64,000 nucleotides of DNA from NCBI GenBank assembly GCA_964395915.1, contig CAYNDB010000001.1:5264-69263 (forward strand), written 5' to 3'. This DNA comes from CAYNDB01 sp964395915. GTDB lineage: Bacteria; Nitrospinota_A; UBA7883; JAJRTC01. The translations under genes and the position numbers were made by a program. Shown here piece after piece: positions 9,975 through 18,615 of this stretch (positions are counted from its first letter, which is position 1; the number at the start of each line of letters is the position of its first letter). A model generated the notes under the pieces. The model saw only the letters and a program-made list of their open reading frames with translations, did no database searches and had not been told where the DNA came from.

Positions 9975-10679
9975 TTATACGCGCGATAACGTTAACATTT
10001 TGTCCGCGCCTTTTTGAAACTCAAACGGGACAGGTAAAATATTGGCCTTTACGCCTTCTTTTTTCAAGTCCGAAAGCAAATCGCTAATATATTCGCTAGG
10101 TTTCGCGTCGAGCCTCATCAATGGGTATATTCTCAACTCGCCGCAACAGACTCGTAACATTTCCCGAACCGAAGCCAGGTGAAACGAGTAATCGAACCTG
10201 TCGCCATAGGTGAAAAGAAAATGTCCGCTCAATACAAGGTCGAAAACAGCGTCATCATACGGCAGATACGGCAGTTCCGCCCTGAAGTAGCGGTTTTCCA
10301 TAACCCCTATAGGATAATCCTCGGCAAACAGACTCAACGCTTCCGTCCGCTTCTTTCTCAGGTTTTCGGGTGAGGAATAATAGTCCCAATTAAACAAGTG
10401 GTTAACATGGGACAATCCATCTATAACATGTTCTATGTCGGCTGTTCCCTGGTCGATCATATTTTTAAGGTTTGGCCCATACATCGGGTCCACAGCCACA
10501 GCGTGAATTCCCAGCTTTGTAGCTTCGGCCACAAAGGATGACGCCCCGGCCGGACAGTCGAGTACGGTTTTCCCTTCCAGCGCAGGGAGATCAAGGTCGA
10601 AAAAGTTTTTATATTCAGAGAGAGTTCTGCCGTAGAAAACAACCCTGTCCAGTTTGAGGTTTTTTTTATTTGCGGACAT
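9975..10679 (-). CDS. class I SAM-dependent methyltransferase-like protein
   Basis: Predicted S-adenosylmethionine-dependent methyltransferase of unknown substrate, 234 aa. The glycine-rich SAM-binding motif I appears as KTVLDCPAGASSFVAEA (residues ~37-53), with an acidic residue ending the second strand (AVAVDPMYG, ~62-70). A motif IV-like AVFDLVLSGHFLFTYGD (~143-160) leads into a helical region (FHLASVREMLRVC). The CPAG variant in place of GxGxG is a recognised subgroup. It is preceded by coaD on the same strand with a 32-bp gap. Nothing around it indicates the substrate. Confidence 0.75.
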   Translation of the reverse strand: MSANKKNLKLDRVVFYGRTLSEYKNFFDLDLPALEGKTVLDCPAGASSFVAEATKLGIHAVAVDPMYGPNLKNMIDQGTADIEHVIDGLSHVNHLFNWDYYSSPENLRKKRTEALSLFAEDYPIGVMENRYFRAELPYLPYDDAVFDLVLSGHFLFTYGDRFDYSFHLASVREMLRVCCGELRIYPLMRLDAKPSEYISDLLSDLKKEGVKANILPVPFEFQKGADKMLTLSRV

Positions 10680-10711
10680 TTTACATAGTGGTCAGGCTTA
10701 AGGTTTTAAAA

Positions 10712-11212
10712 TTACTTTTTCGACTTATCGCCAGAGAGACGGTCGATCAACGCCTCCACCACAGCGGGGGGAGCCAACGATTTTATGTCGCCGCCCAACG
10801 CCGCGATCTCCTTAACCAAAGATGATGATATAAACGAGAACTCCTCGCTAGGCATCATGAACACCATCTCGATATCATCCGCAAGCCTTCTGTTCATAAG
10901 CGCCATCTGCAGCTCGTAATCAAAATCGGAAACCGCCCTCAATCCTTTGATGATAACTTTCGCCCCGGCGTCCCTCGCAAAGTCGACCAGCAAACACTCA
11001 AAAGACGTTACAGTGACGTTATCGAGATCATCGACGGTGTTATTGATATACTCCACCCGCTCGTCCAGTGTGAAAATCGGGTTTTTTTTAGGGTTGTGCG
11101 CCACCGCCACGATAAGCTCGCTGAACAAACCGGAGCCGCGGCGTATAAGGTCGATATGACCATACGTTACCGGGTCGAATGTGCCAGGGTATACCGCTAT
11201 GATGTTGGACAC
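10712..11212 (-). CDS. coaD: phosphopantetheine adenylyltransferase
   Basis: Catalyses the fourth step of coenzyme A synthesis, transferring AMP to 4'-phosphopantetheine. 166 aa, typical length. The nucleotidyltransferase signature YPGTFDPVTYGHIDLIRR (residues 8-25) contains the T/HxxH-type TYGH motif. Other conserved blocks are IIKGLRAVSDFDYELQMALMNR (~87-108) and the C-terminal ATP-binding ISSSLVKEIAALGGDI (~127-142). In many bacteria coaD follows rsmD; here the upstream gene is an aminotransferase and the downstream one a methyltransferase-like protein. Confidence 0.97.
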   Translation of the reverse strand: MSNIIAVYPGTFDPVTYGHIDLIRRGSGLFSELIVAVAHNPKKNPIFTLDERVEYINNTVDDLDNVTVTSFECLLVDFARDAGAKVIIKGLRAVSDFDYELQMALMNRRLADDIEMVFMMPSEEFSFISSSLVKEIAALGGDIKSLAPPAVVEALIDRLSGDKSKK

Positions 11213-11305
11213 GCATCCATCCTGTTATTTATTTGTTTTCAAAGAAAGATAGGCTACTTTATCCGGGGCGGTGTCGCAAGAGGTATTGAATTGACGCCGT
11301 TATTC

Positions 11306-12490
11306 TTACAAATCGTCCAACGCTTCTTCAAACCCCGGCAGAGCCCTTTCACAAACGTCCGGCTCGCAACAGAAAGATATCCGGAAATGACCGCCACGAC
11401 CAAACCCTTTGCCAGGGACGACAAGGACATTACGCTTTTTCAATATTTCCACGAACGTGACATCGTCTTCTATCGGCGATTTCGGGAAAAGGTAAAAACC
11501 TCCGTCCGGTTTTACGATTTCATACCCCACACCCGTCAATCCGTTGTAAAGGATATTGCGGTTTTGCGTATACACGCTCATATCCGGCATAACGTCCTGC
11601 ATCGAGGCCGCAAGCCGCTGGAAGAGCGCGGGCGCGTTTACAAACCCAAGTATCCTGTTCGCCAAAGTCATAGCGTCGAAAACCTTGTCCGGCTCCTCGA
11701 CGTCAGGGCTAATTGCTATATATCCGATTCTCTCGCCCGGCAGGTTTAAATCCTTGGAGTGCGATGTAGCCACTATCGATCTTTGGTAACAGTTGAACAC
11801 GTCCGGCGCGGTTACATGATCGTAACAAAGCTTGCGGTACGGCTCGTCCATAACAAGGTATATCGGCCTTCCATATTTTTCCGTCGCGCGTTGGAGTGTT
11901 TCCCCAATCTCTTTTAGGGCGCTCTCCGGGTATATGGCCCCTGTTGGATTGTTCGGAGAGTTCAGCAATACGATTCTTGTTTTCGCTCCCAGGGCTCTTT
12001 CAATCTCCTCAGGCATGAGTTGAAATTTTTCGTCTGTCTCCACGACCTTTATTTTCGCCTGATGGTTATCCGCATAGAAAAGGTATTCGGGGAAATATGG
12101 CGCCGCGATGATAACTTCGTCGGCGGGATCACACAATGCCTTGATGATTACGTTCAGCGCTCCACCAGCTCCTGTTGTCATGACTATATTATTGGCCGAG
12201 AGATTCCGCCCGGATCGGTTGGAAACATATTTTGCTATCTGCGATCTTGTCTCGTAAAACCCTGCGTTTGGCATATAGCGGTGTGCGCCCGGCTTACGTT
12301 CGTTTATAAGCTTTTTAAGCTCCGTCTCCACTTTTTCCGGCGGTTCGCCGACAGGGTTTCCCAAAGTGAAATCGAAAACATTGTTTTCGCCTATCTCGGC
12401 TTTCAGGCGGCCCCCTTCCTCGAACATCTTTCGTATCCAGGAGGAGCGCTCCATCATCATTTCGATTTTTTCAGAAACGGGCGTTTTCAT
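11306..12490 (-). CDS. class I/II aminotransferase (PLP-dependent)
   Basis: Second PLP aminotransferase in this stretch, 394 aa and only distantly similar to the one at 8.6-9.8 kb. Motifs: FTLGNPVGEPP (41-51), MTTGAGGALNVI (104-115), LLNSPNNPTGAIYP (175-188), MDEPYRKL (214-221), PLP lysine K246 in ATSHSKDLNLPGERIGY, and RISFCCEPDVCE near the C-terminus. The substrate is not evident. Its start overlaps the end of the CDF transporter gene at 12490, so the two are probably co-transcribed. Confidence 0.85.
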   Translation of the reverse strand: MKTPVSEKIEMMMERSSWIRKMFEEGGRLKAEIGENNVFDFTLGNPVGEPPEKVETELKKLINERKPGAHRYMPNAGFYETRSQIAKYVSNRSGRNLSANNIVMTTGAGGALNVIIKALCDPADEVIIAAPYFPEYLFYADNHQAKIKVVETDEKFQLMPEEIERALGAKTRIVLLNSPNNPTGAIYPESALKEIGETLQRATEKYGRPIYLVMDEPYRKLCYDHVTAPDVFNCYQRSIVATSHSKDLNLPGERIGYIAISPDVEEPDKVFDAMTLANRILGFVNAPALFQRLAASMQDVMPDMSVYTQNRNILYNGLTGVGYEIVKPDGGFYLFPKSPIEDDVTFVEILKKRNVLVVPGKGFGRGGHFRISFCCEPDVCERALPGFEEALDDL

Positions 12491-13704
12491 TATGGTTTAG
12501 GAGGGGCGTTTTTCTGGTTGATAAAATTGTCTTCCGATAGCTTTTCGGTGAGGCGCCCATTTATCACGACCTCGTGGAACATGTCGCCTTCAAGCAGTCT
12601 CCGGCGAAGGTCCCGCGTCCTTTTTTTTGCTTCGCCCATTGTCAACGAGTCATCGGTATCCACAATGAACTCCACCAGCATTTTCCCACGCAGGTAATGG
12701 ATTGTGACGTCCGACACCCCTTTTATCCCGTCAATCCGTTTGGTCTCCTCGTTTAGTTTAGCCTCCACCTTTTCCCTGTCGACCAGCATGAGCCGATAGT
12801 CCATATCCTCTTCCGCGTCTATATGAACCAATGCGTCGGTCGCTCCGGCTTTCTCTTTCAGGTTGGCGCGCACGGTCTCGGCGATGTTGTGCGCTTCGGA
12901 GACTGATATGTTCGGCTGTACTAGTATATGCACGTCGACAAAGAGGTCTACGCCGACCTTGCGGGCGCGAAGCTCGTGATACCGCTTGACGCCCTTGGTG
13001 GAAAGGATGACGTTTTTAAAATCTTTCAGACGCTCAGGTGGCGCGCTTCTATCCATCAGGTCTTGAAAAGCGTTCCATGTGATCTCTCCCCCCACTTTTA
13101 CGATCATGAACACCACCACAATCGCCGCTAGTGAATCGAGAATGGGAAACCCCATCATCGCGCCACCTATTCCGATAAGTGCTGCGACGGATGATATGGA
13201 GTCTGTCCTGTGATGCCACGCGTTGGCTATAAGCGCGTCGCTTTGGAGCCTCACCCCGGCTTTGAGCGTATAGTAATAAAGCGTTTCTTTGGATATTATC
13301 GAAACGATAGCCCCGGCGATCGCCGGCCACGTCGGTATCGCAAGCTCCCCTGTCAGCAGGTGGTCTATAACCTCGAAAATTATAAATATTCCGGCGGCAA
13401 GAAGAGCCATGCCGAGAATGGCCGACCCGATAGTCTCCGCCCTGCCGTGTCCGTATGGATGATCCTCATCCGCCTCATGCGAGGCTATTCGCATGGAAAT
13501 ATAGACGATGGCGTCTGTCGCAAGATCGGAAAGGGAGTGGACAGCGTCCGCCATCATCGCCGCCGAAGAGCCTAAAACCCCAGCTACAAACTTGGCCATC
13601 GCAAGAACCAGGTTTACCACAGCGCCTATTACAGTGACGCGGGAGGCCTCGCCCAGCCTTTCGGGGCAGTATTTAGACTTTATAAGTGGTGAATGTTCGC
13701 TCAT
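12490..13704 (-). CDS. cation diffusion facilitator (CDF) transporter
   Basis: Inner-membrane proton-coupled exporter of divalent metals (Zn, Fe, Mn, Co or Cd depending on subtype). 404 aa with six predicted membrane helices in residues ~25-230. The metal sites are DAVHSLSDLATD (HxxxD, ~53-64) and the matching HHRTDS in the fifth helix. HPYGHGRAETIG after helix II is the conserved family loop. A long cytoplasmic C-terminal region follows, with two dimerisation-domain-like repeats (VDVHILVQPNISVSEAHNIAE and a further half). The doubled C-terminal domain is slightly longer than the common ~300-aa CDF. Metal specificity cannot be assigned. Confidence 0.92.
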   Translation of the reverse strand: MSEHSPLIKSKYCPERLGEASRVTVIGAVVNLVLAMAKFVAGVLGSSAAMMADAVHSLSDLATDAIVYISMRIASHEADEDHPYGHGRAETIGSAILGMALLAAGIFIIFEVIDHLLTGELAIPTWPAIAGAIVSIISKETLYYYTLKAGVRLQSDALIANAWHHRTDSISSVAALIGIGGAMMGFPILDSLAAIVVVFMIVKVGGEITWNAFQDLMDRSAPPERLKDFKNVILSTKGVKRYHELRARKVGVDLFVDVHILVQPNISVSEAHNIAETVRANLKEKAGATDALVHIDAEEDMDYRLMLVDREKVEAKLNEETKRIDGIKGVSDVTIHYLRGKMLVEFIVDTDDSLTMGEAKKRTRDLRRRLLEGDMFHEVVINGRLTEKLSEDNFINQKNAPPKP

Positions 13705-13706
13705 TA

Positions 13707-14000
13707 TTAATCTTTGAGCACGGCGTCGATCTTGTCCTGAGCGGTCTGCTCCTTGTCTGTGCGGGCGCCCATCTTTATCGTCATCGTCACTCTTTGGATT
13801 CCGGCGTCGAACACCGACTGCATCGCCTGTTTAATCGCTTGCGCAACATCGTCGTATTCACCCTCAACTACTGTCCCATACGGGCAAAGCCTGGCGTTCA
13901 AATTTGCGTCAACCAGAACCTTGTGGGCGGTTTTGACGTATTTCGAAACTGAGGGGCCTGCCCCCATCGGCACAATGGAAATATCCGCTATGACTTTCAT
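13707..14000 (-). CDS. MTH1187-family thiamine-binding protein (DUF77)
   Basis: Small cytosolic protein, 97 aa, of the MTH1187/YkoF-like family, members of which bind thiamine or its precursors. Recognised by VIADISIVPMGAGPSVSKYV (residues 3-22), CPYGTVVEGEYDDV (39-52) and the ending RVTMTIKMGARTDKE. It has a strong ribosome site (AGGAGG, about 7 nt before the ATG). No TPP riboswitch is visible upstream. It lies immediately before the CDF transporter on the same strand, which may reflect co-transcription only. Confidence 0.85.
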   Translation of the reverse strand: MKVIADISIVPMGAGPSVSKYVKTAHKVLVDANLNARLCPYGTVVEGEYDDVAQAIKQAMQSVFDAGIQRVTMTIKMGARTDKEQTAQDKIDAVLKD

Positions 14001-14075
14001 ATAGAACCTCCTGATGCGGCGAGAGTGTCTAAACCTTGGTGATCGCTGGATAATAGCACAAAGCGGAATCTCGAT

Positions 14076-14655
14076 TCAAAGCGACAAGGATAGCTTGAAG
14101 CGCGGCATGGCCTCATCGAAGGAGCTGGGTCGCCATCCGGTATCTCGCTTTATTTTTGAATTGTCGAGAGAGCAGTCTTTCGGGCGGGGGGCGTGGCCTT
14201 TGATATCGTCCATACTTATTCTTTCGATTTTATCAGTCGGCAGGTCGAGCCGGCGCATTATGTCGACCGTAAAGTCATATCGGCTTTTCCTCTCGTCTCC
14301 GCATACGTGATACACGCCTGTAACGGAGCTTTCGATCAGAGCCGATATTGCGGAGGTTTCGTCCTCCACATATAAAAATGACCGGTATTGATCCGTGAAA
14401 AGTTTTAACCCTTTGCCGTTGCGAATTTCACCTATGGCATACTCCGAAAAGTTTTGGCGTTTACCGGAGCCTTTTCCATACACTATCGCGGTGCGCAACA
14501 CCGCAGTTGAAGGATTCGCGGACAGAACCACATTTTCAGATTCGGCTTTTGTCTTGGCGTACAGGTTTAACGGGTTCAGAGGGTCGTCCTCCGTATACAT
14601 TCCTTTCAGGCCATCGAACACAAGGTCTGTAGAGTAATGTATAAGGTACACTCCA
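14076..14655 (-). CDS. RmlD-like dTDP-sugar reductase / NAD-dependent epimerase (5' part lost in gap)
   Basis: Short-chain dehydrogenase/reductase family protein resembling dTDP-4-dehydrorhamnose reductase, used in making deoxysugars for surface polysaccharides. The visible part (~193 residues) starts within YLIHYSTDLVFDG, contains the catalytic YxxxK as NLYAKTKAESE, then VLRTAIVYGKGSGKRQNF and VYHVCGDERKSRYDF, and ends at the stop at 14076. The N-terminal NAD(P)-binding GxxGxxG region lies in or beyond the 100-N gap, so the start and full length are unknown. Alternatives within the extended SDR family are possible. Confidence 0.75.
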
Positions 14656-14755
14656 NNNNNNNNNNNNNNNNNNNNNNNNNNNNNNNNNNNNNNNNNNNNN
14701 NNNNNNNNNNNNNNNNNNNNNNNNNNNNNNNNNNNNNNNNNNNNNNNNNNNNNNN
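14656..14755. other. assembly gap (100 N)
   Basis: Exactly 100 N. It removes the C-terminus of lnt and the N-terminus of the RmlD-like gene. The fixed length suggests a scaffold placeholder, so the true distance is unknown. Confidence 0.98.
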
Positions 14756-16177
14756 TGGCGTAATTTCCCCCATAAGTGTGGTTTCAACAAAAAGTTTTGT
14801 CTCTTCGGTGATCTTACCTGTTCGGTCGATTAACGCTGTAATGCCGGATTGGGCCGCGCGCAACACGGGTATTCTGTTCTCTATTGCGCGGAACACGCCC
14901 ATTGCCATGCTCTGGCGGGACGCAGGTGAGTCGCCATACCAGGAATCGTTGGAAATGTTCACTATGGCCGTCGCTCCCTTTTCGGTAAGAACACGCGAGT
15001 ATTTCGGAAAGATTATCTCGTAACATATCTGCGGCCCCACTTGTAAAACGTTTGTGTCAAGAAGGTTTAATCCTTGCCCAGGCTCCATGTCCCCTATTGC
15101 GGTCACGAGCTTATCAAGAAAAAAGAAAGCCTTTTTGAGCGGTATATATTCACCGAACGGCACAAGGTGGGTTTTGTCATATTTCTCGGCCGTTCCTCCG
15201 GGACGAACCGCCCAGGCCCTGTTGTAGGAGATAATTCTTTTGTTTTCTTTTCTGTAACCCGGCGCGCCGAAAATTATCGGGATTCCTATCTCCTCCACCA
15301 GTTTTTTGATCCGTCTGTCGTTTTGCGGGTCGGCCCCGAAATAAAACGGCGCCGCAGTCTCCGGCCACACAACAATCCTCGCCCCTTTAGAGACCGCCTC
15401 CCTGGTCCGGGTGAAATATATGTTGAGCTGATGGTTTCGATACTCGCGTTTCCACTTCTTGCCCTGATCGATATTTCCCTGTATCAGCGCCACTTTTACG
15501 TTCTTTTCTCCAGTCGAAGCGAATGAATGGAGCCGCCATTGTCCATATGCCAGCGTCATGGTCACAACCGCTATGCATAACAGCGCCCACCTTAAAGGGA
15601 ACGGTTTTGAAGTGAAAGGGTCGTAAGTGGTTTTCCAGTCTATAATTTTAACCACTGCGACGTTGACGAGAACAATGATGAACCCTATTCCATCTTCGCC
15701 CGTGATATCCGCTATCTGTATAAAGGGGAGAACAGTGTAAAACGAATCGGCTAACCTGGCCCACGGAAAAGATATTATCGGCAGATGGCCCCGTATAAGC
15801 TCCAGCGAGACCCAGAGAAAAGGAGCGATGGAAAGCGCCATGTCCCATCCAAACCTCTGTTCCACCTTTATCATCACATAGGCGAACATAAAGGTGAAAA
15901 GGGCGGCGGCCATGACCATCAACGCTGTCGCGCCAAACGCCGGTATGGAAGGCATATGCGCATATTCGGTCATAGTGTTGCTTACCCAGTATATGGTGGG
16001 GCCGAAATAGAAAATTCCCATGACAAAACCGAGCCAGGACCCTGCAAGAATCGTTTTTCCGCGAATAGATATAAAAAATGGCGCAAGGGCGACAAAGCTT
16101 ACAGGCCACAATCCGTAGTCCGGGAATGTAGATGCGACCATAAGCCCGGATAACGCCGCCAGGCCTATGTCTTTCAT
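14756..16177 (-). CDS. lnt: apolipoprotein N-acyltransferase (3' end lost in gap)
   Basis: Inner-membrane enzyme adding the third acyl chain to outer-membrane lipoproteins. The N-terminal third holds several membrane helices, followed by a nitrilase domain. The Glu-Lys-Cys triad is visible in RIVVWPETAAPF, EKYDKTHLVPFGEYIP and VGPQICYEIIFP, followed by NISNDSWYGDSPASRQS. The frame opens at a TTG (16240), but the ATG at 16177 (MKDIGLAALSGLM) gives a normal N-terminus just before the first helix. The last helix and stop lie in the N gap. The gene indicates a diderm envelope. Confidence 0.93.
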
Positions 16178-16331
16178 GGAAACAGGCTTTCCCTGTTTCA
16201 AGTTAGCTTTTTCAATTGATATGTACACTTTTATTAACAAAAAAAGGTATTAGCGTATTATAGTCATCCCATAATGATTATCGATACAATATCAGCTTGT
16301 TATCCTGTATTCATAATGTAAGCATGAAAAA

Positions 16332-17258
16332 ATGTCTGAGACATTAGGTAGATTTTTGGCCGCAAGCAGGCTGAAGCAGGGGCTGGCCATAGATGAGGTG
16401 GCTCAAGCCACACGTTTTAACAGCAAATTTATTCGCGCTATCGAGGAAGACCGGTTCGATCTTTTGCCCAGCAAGGTTTTCGCCAAAGGGTTTTTGCGCG
16501 CATACGCCAAAGAGCTTGGCCTGGACGGAGATGATATAGTCGCGCGATACAACGCTCTCGATGTGGAGATGAGAGATGATAGCCCCGAACTTATCTCGAT
16601 GCCGCTTCGCACTAAATCGAAATACACGACCCGGATATTACTTGCTTCCCTTGTTTTCTTCGTAATCGCCCTTATAACGTTCTATAATAATTATAAGTTG
16701 TATAATAACAAAGTGATAGAAGTGGCCCAGGAGGTCTTGCCGCAGGAACAAGAGGTGGAGCCCGCTGAAATTCTAACTGAACAGCAGGAGCAAAATGAGT
16801 ATAGCGCCGCCACGGAGGAAACAGAAGACGTTGAACAGGTGGCGCCTGTGGTTGTTATAGAAAATAGTGAAAACGTTATTGAAGAGGCCGCCCCTGTTGA
16901 ACAGGTTGAGACTGTCGAACCTGTGGAGCCCGTATCGCGGCATAATGGCGTTACAACGGAAAGTGATAAGCTAAAGGATACGTCAAGGCCTTTAAACCTT
17001 ACTCTTTCCGCTTCGTCAGACTCATGGATCAAAGTGGTGGTTGACGGGGCGATTACGCGGGAAATAATCTTGCGTGAAGGAAAAGAAGTGACATGGTGGG
17101 CTGAAAAGGAATATTCGCTTAGCATTGGCAATGTGGCCGGTACGAAACTCCTTCTAAATGGGGATGAGATCCCGCTGGAGCTATCGAGGTCAAATATAAT
17201 CATGAATTTAAAGCTTCCTCCAGATAAAGGAGAGGCGAACGTATCTGAAAGGCAATAA
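16332..17258 (+). CDS. rodZ: RodZ-like cytoskeletal protein (HTH + TM + DUF4115)
   Basis: RodZ links MreB filaments to the cell-wall machinery. 308 aa. It has a cytoplasmic Xre-type helix-turn-helix domain (residues 3-75, LGRFLAASRLKQGLAIDEVA...FAKGFLRAYAKELGLD) and one membrane helix (RILLASLVFFVIALITFY, ~100-118). A periplasmic Glu/Pro/Val-rich spacer (~130-215) with degenerate VEQVE/VEPVE repeats leads to a C-terminal DUF4115 beta domain (DSWIKVVVDG...EVTWWAEKEYSLSIGN). This is the standard RodZ layout. It diverges from lnt and is followed after 7 bp by the purine nucleoside phosphorylase gene. Confidence 0.88.
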   Translation: MSETLGRFLAASRLKQGLAIDEVAQATRFNSKFIRAIEEDRFDLLPSKVFAKGFLRAYAKELGLDGDDIVARYNALDVEMRDDSPELISMPLRTKSKYTTRILLASLVFFVIALITFYNNYKLYNNKVIEVAQEVLPQEQEVEPAEILTEQQEQNEYSAATEETEDVEQVAPVVVIENSENVIEEAAPVEQVETVEPVEPVSRHNGVTTESDKLKDTSRPLNLTLSASSDSWIKVVVDGAITREIILREGKEVTWWAEKEYSLSIGNVAGTKLLLNGDEIPLELSRSNIIMNLKLPPDKGEANVSERQ

Positions 17259-17265
17259 ACATAAA

Positions 17266-18570
17266 GTGACAGATAAAGAATTACCGGAATCTGAAGTTTC
17301 GGAGAGAATCGCCACAAGACGGGCCAAAAGAGAGGCTCAAAGGTTGACTGTGCGATCGGCGGCGTTGCGGCGTAAAACAGATGAGGAATCAGCTCCTTCA
17401 AAGAAAAAAGCCCCCGCCGCAAAAAAGAAAAAGAGCGCCAAACCCTCTATGGCGAAACCATCGGCTAAAAAACCGACGGCGGCTAAAAAACCGGCAAAAA
17501 AGAAAACAGCCACCGCAAAAAGTAAAGCCAGACCAGCGAAAGCAAAAAAACCGACGGAAGAATATGAGTTGCGTTCACAACCCGATGGCACCTTGCGCAG
17601 GGTGAAGATTGAAGATAAGGCCTCCAAGCCCATAATAATGAGACGGAGGAGTAGTGGTAAAGATACAGGGCCGGGGCCCGCCATTGTGGACCTTGCTTCT
17701 GTGGGGGCGGGATTATGGAACCGGGAGCGGGTGGAGACGACCGAGCCGGAGATAGCCGGGTCGATGCCGGGCGAGGTTGAAGACTCGGTAAAGTTTCTCA
17801 AGCGGAAAATCGCGAAAAAACCGAAAGTGGCTGTGATTTTGGGCTCCGGGCTTTCTGAAGTGGCTGAGCTGGTAGACGAAAAACGTATCGAATTCTCTGA
17901 TATTCCAGGGTTTGCCGTTCCAAAAGCTTCCGGTCATCCTGGCTATATTTCTTTTGGGTCATTTGAAGGCACGCCGGTTCTTTTCAGCGCCGGAAGGTCT
18001 CACTATTACGAAACAGGCTCGATGAAAGAAACGGTTCACGCTGTGAGGACTTTTCTTGCCATGGGTGTCGAGCGTCTGATACTCACAACTTCCGCCGGCG
18101 CAATCAACCCTTCATTCAAGGAGGGGAATATAATGTTTGTTGAGGATCATATAAACCTGATGGGGGATAACCCGCTTTTCGGTCTCGACCCGCAGGCTGA
18201 GCCTTCGATATTTGTCGATGTCTCTAATGTGTACGATAAAAAGACGCTTGAAATTTCCGACAGGATTTGCCGAAGGGCGCGTTTGCGTCCGCAGTCCGGC
18301 GTACTCGCCGCTGTGCGGGGGCCTGTTTATGAAACACCCACAGAATTAAATTGGCTAAAATCCACAGGGGCAGACGCGGTTTGCATGTCTTTGGTTCCCG
18401 AGGCTTTGGAAGCTGCGCGATACGGCGTTCCTGTTACCGGTATCGCTGTCATAACAAACGCAGTTTCTCCTAAAAGAAAGAAACCGTTGAGCCATCAAGA
18501 TGTTGCGACGGCTGGGGAGCGCTATGCCGCTCGGTTGAAACGGCTGATATCATACCTGCTGGCTACATAA
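17266..18570 (+). CDS. purine nucleoside phosphorylase with lysine/alanine-rich N-terminal tail
   Basis: The C-terminal ~265 residues form a trimeric-type purine nucleoside phosphorylase, which splits purine nucleosides with phosphate. Visible motifs are VAVILGSGLSEVAE (188-201), ASGHPGYISFGSF (221-233), SAGRSHYYETG (241-251), LTTSAGAINPSFKEGNIMFVEDHINLMGDNPL and CMSLVPEALEAARYG. The phosphorylase is preceded by ~170 extra residues. Residues 38-97 are a histone H1-like run of Lys, Ala and Pro (KKKAPAAKKKK, AKKPTAAKKPAKKK). The start is a GTG with a GAAAGG site upstream. An internal ATG near codon 166 could make a tail-free form. The fusion is uninterrupted in this sequence. Confidence 0.85.
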   Translation: MTDKELPESEVSERIATRRAKREAQRLTVRSAALRRKTDEESAPSKKKAPAAKKKKSAKPSMAKPSAKKPTAAKKPAKKKTATAKSKARPAKAKKPTEEYELRSQPDGTLRRVKIEDKASKPIIMRRRSSGKDTGPGPAIVDLASVGAGLWNRERVETTEPEIAGSMPGEVEDSVKFLKRKIAKKPKVAVILGSGLSEVAELVDEKRIEFSDIPGFAVPKASGHPGYISFGSFEGTPVLFSAGRSHYYETGSMKETVHAVRTFLAMGVERLILTTSAGAINPSFKEGNIMFVEDHINLMGDNPLFGLDPQAEPSIFVDVSNVYDKKTLEISDRICRRARLRPQSGVLAAVRGPVYETPTELNWLKSTGADAVCMSLVPEALEAARYGVPVTGIAVITNAVSPKRKKPLSHQDVATAGERYAARLKRLISYLLAT

Positions 18571-18615
18571 AGCGGCGGGAAAGTCTGGAGAAACGGATAT
18601 TTTTGGAACAGCCCC

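Noticed and set aside
14536..14790. ORFs crossing the 14.66-14.76 kb N run
   Set aside because: Translation through N is meaningless. The genes on either side are different families (lnt and an RmlD-like reductase).
17381..17605. Lysine/arginine-rich alternative-frame ORFs in the phosphorylase tail
   Set aside because: They result from the repetitive AAA/GCC-rich DNA read out of frame; the in-frame tail is continuous with the enzyme.
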